Part shown: positions 8,486-16,561 of the stretch, piece by piece
How positions within the stretch are numbered: the stretch's first letter is position 1
Layout of the letters: the number at the start of each line of letters is the position of its first letter
From: Halomonas sp. KG2
GTDB taxonomy: Bacteria; Pseudomonadota; Gammaproteobacteria; Pseudomonadales; Halomonadaceae
DNA length: 64,000 nt
NCBI GenBank assembly: GCA_030440445.1
Contig: CP098528.1
Location: 1,674,001-1,738,000, forward strand
Reading direction: 5' to 3'
Program-made: the position numbers and the translations under genes
Notes under the pieces: generated by a model
The model's database searches: none
Seen by the model: the letters and a program-made list of their open reading frames with translations, nothing else
Told to the model about the DNA's origin: nothing

Positions 8486-10210
8486 TTACAGCAGCAATCG
8501 GCGAATATCCGTCAGCACATCGGCCAGGAAGGCCGTAAAGCGGGCGGCATCGGCACCGTTAATCGCCCGGTGATCATAAGAGAGCGATAGCGGCATCATT
8601 AAGCGCGGTTGGAAGGCACTGCCATCCCATACCGGTTTCATCTGCGCTTTCGATACTCCCAGGATCGCCACTTCCGGCGCATTAACGATCGGTGTGAACG
8701 CGGTTCCACCAATCGAGCCAAGGCTCGAAATGGTGAAGCAGCCACCGGTCATCTCATCACGCTTAAGTTTCTTGGTTTGCGCTTTCTTGCCTAGCTCCGC
8801 CATCTCCTTGGCTATCTCAATCAAGGATTTCTTATCGGCGTTGCGCACTACCGGCACCATCAGGCCATCAGGCGTATCCACGGCAATCCCAATATGCACG
8901 TAGTTTTTCCATACCAGTGTTTCGCCGTCGCCTTTCAGGCTGACGTTGAACTGGGGGAATTTACGCAGTGCAAAGGCACAGGCTTTGACCATAAACGGCA
9001 ACGGTGTCAGCTTAGCGCCTTGGGCTTCGGCCTCGGCTTTCATGGCCTTACGGAAGCTTTCAAGCTCGGTAATGTCGGCTTCGTCAAACTGCGTCACGTG
9101 AGGCACATTGAGCCAGCTGCGGTGCAGATTGGTCGCGCCCATCTTGAGCAGACGGCCCATCGGCTTCTCTTCGACATCGCCAAACTGACTGAAGTCGACT
9201 TCCGGTATCGCGGGAATGCCAGCACCACCACTCGCCGCTGGAGCAGCCGCTGTTTGTGCTTTACCCTGGTTGGCAATGGCCTGCTTCACGTAAGCCTGCA
9301 CATCCTCTTTCAGCACCCGATCTTTCGGACCACTAGGCTTAACAAGACCGAGGTCTACGCCGAGCTCACGTGCCAGCATGCGTACTGCTGGACCTGCGTG
9401 TACCAGCTTACTATCCCGCGGTTGGTAATCAGCGATTTGTGCTTCCGGACTCGGAGTGCCTTCAGGGGAAGGCGCTTGTTTTGCTGGTGCTTCAGCGACA
9501 GGTTTTTCAACGGCCGGCTCTTCAGCAGCGGCTTGCGGCTCGTTGCTGGCTTGGCTAGCGGCCTGCGGTGCGTCTTCTTCAGCCGATGCATCACCGCCGT
9601 CGCCAGCGATCTCCATCTGGCCGATCACGTCGCCTTCCGAGACGCTATCGCCTTCTTTGACCGTGAGCGCAACGATCTTACCGCCGTGCGGGCTGGGCAC
9701 GTCCATGGAGGCTTTGTCAGACTCCAGGGTGATCAGGGTGTCTTCGGCGTTAACCTCATCACCGGCGCTGACCGCGACTTCAATGATTTCAACGCTGTCG
9801 GAACCGCCCAGGTCAGGCACCTTGATGTCAACGGTCTGCTTGCCGCCGCTGGCTTTTTTCGCTGCCGGTGCGGGGACTTGTTCCTGCGTCGGTTTGGCGT
9901 CTTTCGCTGGCGCGTCGTTGGGCTGGCTGTCAGACGCGGGGGCTGACGTCTCTTCGCCACCGTCTGTGCCGCCTTCAACCTCCAGCTCAACGATGTCGTC
10001 GCCTTCGGAGACGCTATCGCCTTCTTTGACCAGCACTTTGAGCACCTTGCCGCCTTTCGGGGCCGGGACGTCCATGCTGGCTTTGTCGGATTCCAGGGTG
10101 ATTAGGGTGTCTTCCGCTTCAATGACGTCGCCTTCTGACACCGCAATCTCGATGATTTCGACATCGGTATCGCCACCGATATCGGGAACTTTGATGATTT
10201 CGCTACTCAA
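8486..10210 (-). CDS. aceF: Pyruvate dehydrogenase E2, dihydrolipoamide acetyltransferase
   Basis: Core acetyltransferase of the pyruvate dehydrogenase complex, 574 residues. Two lipoyl domains (about 3-77 and 127-200) carry the lipoylated Lys in ESDKAS (K43 and K166), followed by Ala/Pro/Glu-rich linkers, a peripheral subunit-binding domain (about 268-308) and the catalytic domain (about 345-574). The active-site motif reads DHRAING rather than DHRVIDG; Azotobacter-type E2 proteins also have Asn here. The two lipoyl coding segments form a clear direct repeat about 0.37 kb apart. It lies 58 bases downstream of aceE; lipoamide dehydrogenase is not in the window. Confidence 0.96.
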   Translation of the reverse strand: MSSEIIKVPDIGGDTDVEIIEIAVSEGDVIEAEDTLITLESDKASMDVPAPKGGKVLKVLVKEGDSVSEGDDIVELEVEGGTDGGEETSAPASDSQPNDAPAKDAKPTQEQVPAPAAKKASGGKQTVDIKVPDLGGSDSVEIIEVAVSAGDEVNAEDTLITLESDKASMDVPSPHGGKIVALTVKEGDSVSEGDVIGQMEIAGDGGDASAEEDAPQAASQASNEPQAAAEEPAVEKPVAEAPAKQAPSPEGTPSPEAQIADYQPRDSKLVHAGPAVRMLARELGVDLGLVKPSGPKDRVLKEDVQAYVKQAIANQGKAQTAAAPAASGGAGIPAIPEVDFSQFGDVEEKPMGRLLKMGATNLHRSWLNVPHVTQFDEADITELESFRKAMKAEAEAQGAKLTPLPFMVKACAFALRKFPQFNVSLKGDGETLVWKNYVHIGIAVDTPDGLMVPVVRNADKKSLIEIAKEMAELGKKAQTKKLKRDEMTGGCFTISSLGSIGGTAFTPIVNAPEVAILGVSKAQMKPVWDGSAFQPRLMMPLSLSYDHRAINGADAARFTAFLADVLTDIRRLLL

Positions 10211-10268
10211 GGTCGCGCTCCTTCCAAATCGGATCGAGCCGGCGGGCTTCTGCCCGCCGGGCAGCGGT

Positions 10269-12941
10269 TTAGCTGGTCAGCGGGTTCGGCTTGTTGGCGT
10301 CAATGCCATATTTCTTCAGCGCCTCGCCGACGTGCTTACGATCAAGCTCACCGCGGTCTGCCAGCGCACGTAGCGCCGCCACGGTGACGAAGTAGCGGTC
10401 TACTTCAAAGAAGTAGCGCAGCTTCTCGCGGGTGTCGGAACGGCCAAAGCCGTCCGTGCCCAGCACGGTGTACTCGCTGGGTACCCAGGCACGCACCTGG
10501 TCGGCGTAGAGCTTCATGTAGTCGGTGGAGGCAATCACTGGGCCGTCACGACCTTCCAGGCACTTCGTCACGTGGGGCTTGTTGGCCTCAGCATCCGGGT
10601 TCAGGAAGCCTTCACGCTCCAACAGCAGCGCTTCGCGACGCAGCTCGTTAAAGCTGGTCACACTCCAGATATCCGCGCCAATGCCCCAGTCGTTGGCCAA
10701 CAGCTCAGCAGCCGCTTCGACTTCGCGCAGGATGGTGCCGGAGCCCATCAGCTGCACGCGGCCTTTGTCGCCCTGCGTTTCGTTGAGCAGGTACATGCCT
10801 TTGACGATATCGTCGGTGGGCACGCTCTCAAGCGCGGGGTGCTCGTAGTTTTCGTTCATCACCGTCAGGTAGTAGAAGCAGTTCTCTTTGTCGGAGAACA
10901 TGCGCTTCAGACCATCCTGGAGGATGACCGCCACTTCGTGGGCGTAGGTCGGGTCGTAGCTGCGGCAGTTGGGGATGGTGGAGGCTTGAATCAAGCTGTG
11001 GCCATCCTGGTGCTGCAGGCCTTCACCGTTGAGCGTGGTACGCCCGGCGGTGCCGCCGACCATAAAGCCGCGGGCTTGCAGGTCACCGGCCGCCCAGGCC
11101 AAGTCACCAATGCGCTGGAAGCCGAACATCGAATAGTAGACGTAGAACGGCAGCAGGGTGACGTTGTTGTTGCTGTAGGACGTCGCGGCGGCAATCCATG
11201 CGGACATGGCACCGGCTTCACTAATCCCTTCTTCGAGAATCTGGCCTTTCTGGTCCTCGCGGTAGAACATGATCTGGCCTTTATCGACCGGCTCATACTT
11301 CTGACCTTCCGAGGTGTAGATGCCGAGCTGACGGAACATGCCTTCCATACCGAAGGTACGCGCTTCGTCAGGAATAATCGGGACGACATGTTTGCCGAGC
11401 TTCTTATCTTTCACCAGGCCGTTCAGTACGCGCACGAACGCCATGGTGGTGGAGACTTCGCGCCCTTTGGAGCCGACCATTTGCGAGGCAAAGGTTTTGT
11501 CTTCCAGGCTGGGGATCTCCAGCGCCTCAAAGTCACTGCGGCGGCTCGGCAGGTAGCCGTTTAAGCGTTCCCGCTGCAGGTGCATGTATTTCAGCTCGGG
11601 AGAGTCTTCTTCCGGCTTGTAATAGGGCACATCTTTGAGCTGCTCGTCGGTGAGCGGAATACCGAAGCGGTCGCGGAATTTACGCAACGCCTCGTACTCC
11701 ATGCTCTTGACCTGGTGGGACTCGTTGGCGGCTTCGCCATCGCCGCTGCCCATGCCGTAGCCTTTGACGGTGTGCGCCAGAATGACCGTGGGCTTACCGT
11801 TGGTCTGGTTGACCGCTTCGTGGTAGGCCGCGTAGACCTTGAACGGGTCGTGGCCACCGCGGTTGAGCTTCCAGATGTCTTCATCAGACAGGTCGTTGAC
11901 CATCGCTTCGGTTTCGGGGTACTTACCGAAGAAGTGCTCACGGGTGTACGAACCGCCGTTGGCCTTGTAGTTCTGGTACTCACCGTCGACCGCTTCATCC
12001 ATGCGTTTTTGCAGGATGCCTTTTTTGTCCTTCTCGAACAGCGGATCCCAGTGACGCCCCCAGACGACCTTGATGACGTTCCAACCGGCACCACGGAACA
12101 CGCCTTCGAACTCGTCCATGACGCGGGAGTTACCGCGTACCGGACCGTCTAAGCGCTGGAGGTTGCAGTTGATAACGAAGATCAGGTTATCGAGGTTTTC
12201 ACGCCCGGCCAGGGAAATGGCGCCCAGGGACTCCGGCTCATCACACTCGCCGTCGCCCATAAAGCACCAGATCTTACGGTCGTACATGTCTTTCAGCTCA
12301 CGGTGATGCAGGTACTTCATCACGTGGGCTTGATAGATGGCCTGAATCGGGCCAAGGCCCATGGACACCGTAGGGAACTGCCAGTAGTCCGGCATCAGCC
12401 ACGGGTGGGGGTAGGAAGAGAGGCCATCACCGTCGACTTCGCGACGGAATTTGTCCATCTGCTCTTCTGATAAACGGCCTTCTAGGTAGGAACGCGCGTA
12501 AATACCCGGGGCAACATGGCCCTGGATGTAAATCAGGTCGCCTTCAAAGTCGCCTTTGGGGGCGCGGAAGAAGTGGTTAAAGCCGACATCGTACAGCGTG
12601 GCCGACGACATAAAGCTGGCAATGTGGCCGCCCAGCCCGGGGTTGGCGCGGTTATTACGGATGACCTGGGCAATGGCGTTGTAACGAATCAACGACCGAA
12701 TGCGGCGCTCCATAAACAGATCGCCGGGCATCGGTGCTTCGCGATGCACAGGGATCGTATTCCGGTGCGGGGTTGTCACCGAGAAGGGTACCTTCATCCC
12801 GTCCCGGCGCAGGCGATCCGCCAAGCGGGTCATCAGGTAGCGGGCACGATCTTCGCCCTCACGATCCAGTACTGATTCCAGGGATTCCAGCCACTCCGTG
12901 GTTTCGAGCGGATCGAGATCTTCTCTTGTCTCCAGACTCAT
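10269..12941 (-). CDS. aceE: Pyruvate dehydrogenase E1 component (homodimeric type)
   Basis: Decarboxylating ThDP subunit of the pyruvate dehydrogenase complex, 890 residues, close to the 887 of E. coli AceE. It shows the ThDP motif GDGECDEPES ending in NLDNLIFVINCNLQRLDG and long stretches typical of the homodimeric enzyme (GHIASFMSSATLYDVGFNHF, HTVKGYGMGSG). The start MSLETRED at 12941 has GGAGAG nearby upstream; an extension of 20 residues to 13001 lacks family similarity. It is co-oriented with aceF and lies downstream of the interrupted uraD. Confidence 0.97.
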   Translation of the reverse strand: MSLETREDLDPLETTEWLESLESVLDREGEDRARYLMTRLADRLRRDGMKVPFSVTTPHRNTIPVHREAPMPGDLFMERRIRSLIRYNAIAQVIRNNRANPGLGGHIASFMSSATLYDVGFNHFFRAPKGDFEGDLIYIQGHVAPGIYARSYLEGRLSEEQMDKFRREVDGDGLSSYPHPWLMPDYWQFPTVSMGLGPIQAIYQAHVMKYLHHRELKDMYDRKIWCFMGDGECDEPESLGAISLAGRENLDNLIFVINCNLQRLDGPVRGNSRVMDEFEGVFRGAGWNVIKVVWGRHWDPLFEKDKKGILQKRMDEAVDGEYQNYKANGGSYTREHFFGKYPETEAMVNDLSDEDIWKLNRGGHDPFKVYAAYHEAVNQTNGKPTVILAHTVKGYGMGSGDGEAANESHQVKSMEYEALRKFRDRFGIPLTDEQLKDVPYYKPEEDSPELKYMHLQRERLNGYLPSRRSDFEALEIPSLEDKTFASQMVGSKGREVSTTMAFVRVLNGLVKDKKLGKHVVPIIPDEARTFGMEGMFRQLGIYTSEGQKYEPVDKGQIMFYREDQKGQILEEGISEAGAMSAWIAAATSYSNNNVTLLPFYVYYSMFGFQRIGDLAWAAGDLQARGFMVGGTAGRTTLNGEGLQHQDGHSLIQASTIPNCRSYDPTYAHEVAVILQDGLKRMFSDKENCFYYLTVMNENYEHPALESVPTDDIVKGMYLLNETQGDKGRVQLMGSGTILREVEAAAELLANDWGIGADIWSVTSFNELRREALLLEREGFLNPDAEANKPHVTKCLEGRDGPVIASTDYMKLYADQVRAWVPSEYTVLGTDGFGRSDTREKLRYFFEVDRYFVTVAALRALADRGELDRKHVGEALKKYGIDANKPNPLTS

Positions 12942-12979
12942 AGAGGTCTCTCCGAATGACGATAAAAGGTAAGCCTCAC

Positions 12980-13011
12980 AGCCTGAAGGGCCGAGCACCA
13001 CAGCTCAGGCT
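12980..13011 (-). other. Inverted repeat in the aceE leader
   Basis: Arms AGCCTGA and TCAGGCT (7 bp) are separated by 18 bases in the spacer between the uraD end and aceE. The transcript strand has only a short T4 after the stem, so it may be a weak uraD terminator or an aceE leader hairpin. Confidence 0.3.
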
Positions 13012-13199
13012 GAAAGGAAAAAACAAGCGCTAAGCGCGTGAGAATTACGCTGCCTCGGCCGCACGCATGTGCAGGCGAAAGCGCGCTATCTGGATGATTT
13101 GCTCAATAGCGGTTTGACGCTCGGTAGCGGCGTCGTTTTCAAGGCGCTTTTCGAACGCGTAAAGGATGGCGTGTCGATCAAGCCCTTTAACAGCAATCA

Positions 13200-14301
13200 C
13201 CTGGATTCATAGAATAACCGCAGCACTTTGGACACCACGGTGGAGGCAGGAGGGTCAGCGCCGGTACCCTTCTCGGCTCACCGACCAAAGTGAAGCAGAG
13301 CATGGGATACCGACAGCTGACCCAGACCCAACGATACCAGATCCACGCCCGCTATGACTTGGGCGTGAGCCAGCGTCAAATCGGCAGAGAGCTAGGAATC
13401 CACAGCAGCACGGTCAGCCGTGAGCTGCGTCGTAACGCCACTTCTGGTGGCTACGACCCCGAGCAGGCCCAGTCCCTCAGTGATCACCGCCGCCGCACCG
13501 CCTGGAAGTGGACGAAGCGCTTGCCCAGCCTGATCACCGCCGTTGCCGACCGGCTGCGAGAGGAGTGGAGTCCGGAGCAGATCAGCGGCTTCATGGCACC
13601 GTTGGCCGGCATAGGCGTCAGTCACCAGTGGATCTACTCCTTGATCTGGGATGACAGAGCGCAAGGTGGCGATCTATGGCGGCACCTCCGCCAACCGAAG
13701 CGTCGCAGCAAGCATCGGGCTCAGGCCAAGAGCGCTGGGCTTGGCAAGATCCCCAGCCGCGTGGGCATTGAGCATCGCCCGGCAGAGGTCGATGCCAGGC
13801 TCGTCATCGGGCACTGGGAAGGCGACACCGTCATTCAGGGGCATAAGCAATCGGGGCTGGTGACGCTGGTAGAGCGCCGTAGCGGCTATCTGCTGGCGGC
13901 GAGGTTGCCCAGGGTCTCAGCGGAGCTGACGCAAGCGGCCATGATCCGGCTGTTGAAGCCTCGCCGGGGTGCTGTGAAGACCATCACCCTAGACAACGGC
14001 TCGGAGTTCGCCGGCCACATAGCCGTAGGCAAGGCGGTGACCGCAAAGACCTACTTTTGCGATCCCTACTGCTCTGGCCAGCGTGGGAGCAACGAGAATA
14101 CCAATGGCTTGATACGGCAGTACTTCCCCAAGGGAACAGACTTCCGCCAGGTCACCGATGCCGAGCTGCGCAAGGTGGTCGAGAAACTAAACGACCGCCC
14201 TCGAAAGCGACTCGGTTACCGGACACCGGCACAGGTGTTTCTGGGGGAGTACTCAGGAGCCCTGGACACAGCAGGTGCTGCACTTATTGCTTGAATTCAG
14301 G
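13200..14301 (+). mobile_element. IS30-family insertion sequence, 1102 bp, complete
   Basis: Its boundaries come from imperfect terminal inverted repeats (left 13200-13226, right 14275-14301 reversed) that match at 21 of 27 positions, both starting CCTG and sharing ATTCA, AATAA and GCAGCAC blocks. A 3-bp direct repeat TCA flanks them (13197-13199 and 14302-14304), fitting the 2-3 bp duplications of IS30-family elements. One transposase gene fills most of the element. It lies inside uraD in the opposite orientation. Confidence 0.92.
13302..14294 (+). CDS. IS30-family transposase
   Basis: DDE transposase of about 330 residues. The N-terminal helix-turn-helix has the IS30 pattern (LTQTQRYQIHARYDLGVSQRQIGRELGIHSSTVSREL read in pieces), followed by the catalytic core with Asp in GHWEGDTV, Asp in TLDNGSEF and Glu in SNENTNGLIRQYFPKGTDF. 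The frame is intact, so the element could be active. ATG at 13302 is preferred; a GTG at 13290 is also in frame and neither has a strong ribosome site. The stop codon lies inside the right terminal repeat. Confidence 0.94.
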   Translation: MGYRQLTQTQRYQIHARYDLGVSQRQIGRELGIHSSTVSRELRRNATSGGYDPEQAQSLSDHRRRTAWKWTKRLPSLITAVADRLREEWSPEQISGFMAPLAGIGVSHQWIYSLIWDDRAQGGDLWRHLRQPKRRSKHRAQAKSAGLGKIPSRVGIEHRPAEVDARLVIGHWEGDTVIQGHKQSGLVTLVERRSGYLLAARLPRVSAELTQAAMIRLLKPRRGAVKTITLDNGSEFAGHIAVGKAVTAKTYFCDPYCSGQRGSNENTNGLIRQYFPKGTDFRQVTDAELRKVVEKLNDRPRKRLGYRTPAQVFLGEYSGALDTAGAALIA

Positions 14302-14713
14302 TCACAAAGGGGAAGCCGAACTTATCTTGATAGGCCTGATTGAGGCGTTGAAAGCGTTCAAACTCTTCGGTTGAGCACTGATCTAGCCCCGCACCAGCCT
14401 GTTCGCGAGTGGAATCCTGGGTTAGCTCGCCCGCGAGAGCTGCTTTCCCGGCAAGGTCTGGGTGAGCGCGGATGACCGCAATTTGCTGATCAATATCAGC
14501 ACCCTTAAGCACATTGCCCATGCAGTCAGCTAGCACATCTGGGTCATCGTGTTGGTCGGTAAACCCCTGTTTCCAGGCGTTTTCGGCGACCCAGGGTGAA
14601 TGTTCAAAAACGTCCCCGTAATGCTCAAGAAAGGCGTCTAAGCCAAGGCGGCTGGGGCGAGCTGCTTCTAAAATACGCGACATTGTATTCTCCATTTGTA
14701 TTTGTTTATCTGT

Positions 14714-14731
14714 TTTATTGTATACAATAAA
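14714..14731. promoter_or_regulatory. 18-bp perfect palindrome between uraD and tsx-like gene
   Basis: TTTATTGTATACAATAAA is its own reverse complement. It lies 31 bases upstream of the uraD start and about 150 bases upstream of the divergent channel gene. The TTGTATACAA core is typical of a dimeric repressor site, and a partial copy (GTATACAA, 2320-2327) occurs before gcl. The GntR/FCD regulator at 7615-8346 is the best local candidate for binding it. Confidence 0.65.
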
Positions 14732-14881
14732 TATCGCTAAATGTACTCTAAGAAGTGCCGTTTCCGCAAAAAAATCGCTATCGCACCCGCGAAAAGCGGG
14801 CATAACGGCGTTAGAAAGGTCCTTATAGAAGGGCGCTTAGAAAGATGTCTAAAAACAAAATCAAACAACAAAGGGTTTTGC

Positions 14882-15748
14882 ATGTTGAAGAGCAATCGAG
14901 CAGTGGCAACGTATCTGGCGATAGGCGCTTCTCTTGGCACTATCTCGGCAGGTGCCCAGGCAGCGACATGGAGCGATACGTTTGTGGGTTATCGCTATGG
15001 AACGCAGTTTACTGAGCCGAATAACCCAGAGAACATAGAGAAGCATATTCTCCAGTTCACCCATGTTAGTGGTTACTCACTGGGCCAAAACTTTTTAAAT
15101 CTGGACGTGCTTCAATCCAGCAGCCAAGACCCCGTCAATAACAGTGACTCAGGGGCGACGGAAGCCTATCTGACATACCGTCATCAACTCCATGGAGGCG
15201 GCGTGTTCAATGAGCCCATCGCTTTCGGGCCCGTCAAAGACATGGCGCTGACGTTTGGGTTTGACCTAAACACCAAAAATACTGGCTTTGCACCACGTAA
15301 ACGCCAATTAGTGGTGGGGCCAACATTTAAATTTGATGTGCCGAGAGGCTTTGTGGATCTAAGCCTGTTCTATAGCCGTGAGTGGAACCACTGCGGCTTG
15401 CCACCTTGTGGGCTGCCAGGAAATCGGAACAGCATTTCGTTTGATCCCTATTACCAAATTAACTTGGCCTGGGGGCTGCCGTTTGAAGCGGCGACGTTAC
15501 CGCTAAAATTCCAAGGGTTTTATAACTACAACAGCGAAAAAGGAGACGACTACTTTGGGGAAGCGACCGAGCCTGAGCAGTTAATGCGCACCTCGCTGAT
15601 GCTAGACGTCGGGCAGGTTGCATGGGGCGCGGAAAACTCCTTATGGATGGGCGTCGGTTATGAGTATTGGCGCAACAAATTCGGAAACCACAGCCAACCG
15701 GGTGTCGATACCGATGCCATGACCTTAAATTTGGAGTGGCACTTCTAA
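14882..15748 (+). CDS. Tsx/OmpK-like outer membrane nucleoside channel
   Basis: Outer-membrane protein of about 288 residues with a signal peptide (residues 1-28, ending SAGAQA), then alternating beta-strands and the terminal aromatic residue WHF that outer-membrane barrels need. ATWSDTFVGYRYG and NLDVLQSS match the nucleoside-specific channel (Tsx) family. Divergent from uraD in a purine region, so uptake of purine nucleosides or purine breakdown compounds is likely. ATG at 14882 follows AAAGGG; an upstream in-frame extension of 47 residues lacks a signal peptide. Confidence 0.82.
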   Translation: MLKSNRAVATYLAIGASLGTISAGAQAATWSDTFVGYRYGTQFTEPNNPENIEKHILQFTHVSGYSLGQNFLNLDVLQSSSQDPVNNSDSGATEAYLTYRHQLHGGGVFNEPIAFGPVKDMALTFGFDLNTKNTGFAPRKRQLVVGPTFKFDVPRGFVDLSLFYSREWNHCGLPPCGLPGNRNSISFDPYYQINLAWGLPFEAATLPLKFQGFYNYNSEKGDDYFGEATEPEQLMRTSLMLDVGQVAWGAENSLWMGVGYEYWRNKFGNHSQPGVDTDAMTLNLEWHF

Positions 15749-15775
15749 AGCCCGCCATCGCTGCTGACGTAACCG

Positions 15776-15812
15776 ATACCCCTTGGCTCGAAAGTGCCAA
15801 GGGGTATTTTTT
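15776..15812 (+). terminator. Terminator of the tsx-like gene
   Basis: Perfect 12-bp stem ATACCCCTTGGC/GCCAAGGGGTAT with an 8-base loop, followed directly by six T residues, 28 bases after the stop codon. Confidence 0.93.
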
Positions 15813-15880
15813 ATGTCTAGGTTCTTTTATGTCTAGGTTCTTTTATGTCTAGGTTCTTTTATGTCTAGGTGCTTTTATGT
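15809..15880 (+). repeat. Tandem 16-bp repeat, four copies plus a partial fifth
   Basis: TTTTATGTCTAGGTTC occurs at 15809-15824, 15825-15840 and 15841-15856 without change, then 15857-15872 with one change (TGC for TTC), then a partial copy TTTTATGTTT. It starts in the T-tract of the preceding terminator and carries no plausible reading frame. Low divergence suggests recent slippage. Confidence 0.93.
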
Positions 15881-15953
15881 TTCAGATGCTGTTATTTCGC
15901 ATCCGATCTTGCATGGCCTGTACATCGGTTTTGTGCTGTTAACATCTTCTCTA

Positions 15954-16436
15954 CTAAAACCATTGTTTGGGGTACGGTTGCCCTGAAATAAGCCGGTGAT
16001 AGACGTATCCGAATCCCACAATTAGAAGGGCTCCAGACGCCACGGGAGTGATCAAAAAATGCCAGTGTTCTCCCGCTAGCATAATCAGTAGGGGATTAGC
16101 ACCTGCAGGTGGGTGGATGGTGTGGGTAAGCATCATAGCGACTATCGATAAACCGACTGCCAAGCCCAGCGTCCATTCATGAACGCCAAAAAAATGAGCC
16201 ACCATTAGTCCTAACGCCGCCGTTATTAAGTGACCCGCAATCACGTTGCGTGGTTGGGCTAATGGGCTAGCGGGTAATCCAAACAGTATCACCATGGTGG
16301 CGCCAAAGGGGGCCATTAGCCATAACGCGTCACTGTGTGAACTTAGAAAGCTGAGTGCTGTGATGCATCCAGTCGCTCCAATGCCAGCGAGCAGGGCTGC
16401 TTTCTGTTGAGCAGGTAAACACAGGGAAATTCTCAT
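15954..16436 (-). CDS. HPP-family integral membrane protein
   Basis: A 160-residue protein with about five hydrophobic segments and the family signature HTIHPPAGANPLL (about residues 105-117); a second typical block is LMAPFGATMVILFG. HPP proteins are small membrane proteins; some plant and cyanobacterial members have been linked to nitrite transport, but the bacterial role is mostly unknown. It is divergent from a TetR regulator, with two TetR-type operators in the shared 125-bp spacer, so this regulator probably represses it. ATG at 16436 follows AAGGATGC. Confidence 0.8.
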   Translation of the reverse strand: MRISLCLPAQQKAALLAGIGATGCITALSFLSSHSDALWLMAPFGATMVILFGLPASPLAQPRNVIAGHLITAALGLMVAHFFGVHEWTLGLAVGLSIVAMMLTHTIHPPAGANPLLIMLAGEHWHFLITPVASGALLIVGFGYVYHRLISGQPYPKQWF

Positions 16437-16467
16437 AAATGCATCCTTGGGCGAAAGTGAGGTAGGG

Positions 16468-16514
16468 GAGACCGATCTGTCTCCCTTTTTGACTATGGTA
16501 GACAGATCGGTCTC
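16468..16514. promoter_or_regulatory. Twin inverted TetR operators between the HPP gene and tetR
   Basis: GAGACCGATCTGTCT (16468-16482) and its exact reverse complement AGACAGATCGGTCTC (16500-16514) are separated by 17 bases. Each arm is itself a near-palindrome (AGAC..GTCT), as in operators of many TetR dimers. The pair occupies the shared promoter region, which suggests joint control of the HPP gene and autoregulation. Confidence 0.8.
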
Positions 16515-16561
16515 TGTGCGTCAATATTATGCTGCTCGTAAAATGAAGGTGAGGTTGTGCT

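Larger units (their letters stand above)
13045..14683 (-). pseudogene. uraD: OHCU decarboxylase uraD, interrupted by an IS30-family element
   Basis: UraD turns 2-oxo-4-hydroxy-4-carboxy-5-ureidoimidazoline into S-allantoin, the last step from urate. The N-terminal part (14683 down to 14302) carries the HPDLAGK motif; the C-terminal part (13199 down to 13045) encodes FVIAVKGLDR through IARFRLHMRA and ends in TAA. The element at 13200-14301 separates them. Removing it with one copy of the TCA duplication joins the parts in frame as KFGFPFV-IAVKG, giving 177 residues, a normal length. As it stands the product stops after FVT, losing about 50 residues. Start at 14683 follows GGAGAATACA; the longer upstream frame crosses the promoter palindrome. 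Confidence 0.93.

Noticed and set aside
8894..9946. Long open frame antisense to aceF (350 codons), plus another at 9456-10373 (305 codons)
   Set aside because: They lie wholly opposite a strongly supported aceF. The predicted proteins mirror the repeated lipoyl and Ala/Pro linker codons, with no signal of their own.
9000..10200. DHRAING instead of DHRVIDG in AceF as a broken active site
   Set aside because: The same Asn is known in Azotobacter-type E2 proteins and the rest of the domain is intact.
10572..11564. 330-codon frame antisense to aceE
   Set aside because: Opposite a full-length, highly conserved aceE; absence of stops follows from the codon bias of aceE.
12942..13001. 20-codon upstream extension of aceE
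   Set aside because: No family similarity; the ribosome site GGAGAG fits the ATG at 12941.
14684..14803. Upstream extension of uraD to 14803
   Set aside because: The extra codons run through the 18-bp palindrome and AT-rich promoter region; GGAG sits properly before the ATG at 14683.
15809..15880. Repeat array considered as a small CRISPR
   Set aside because: Units of 16 bp abut with no spacers between them and there is no cas gene nearby.
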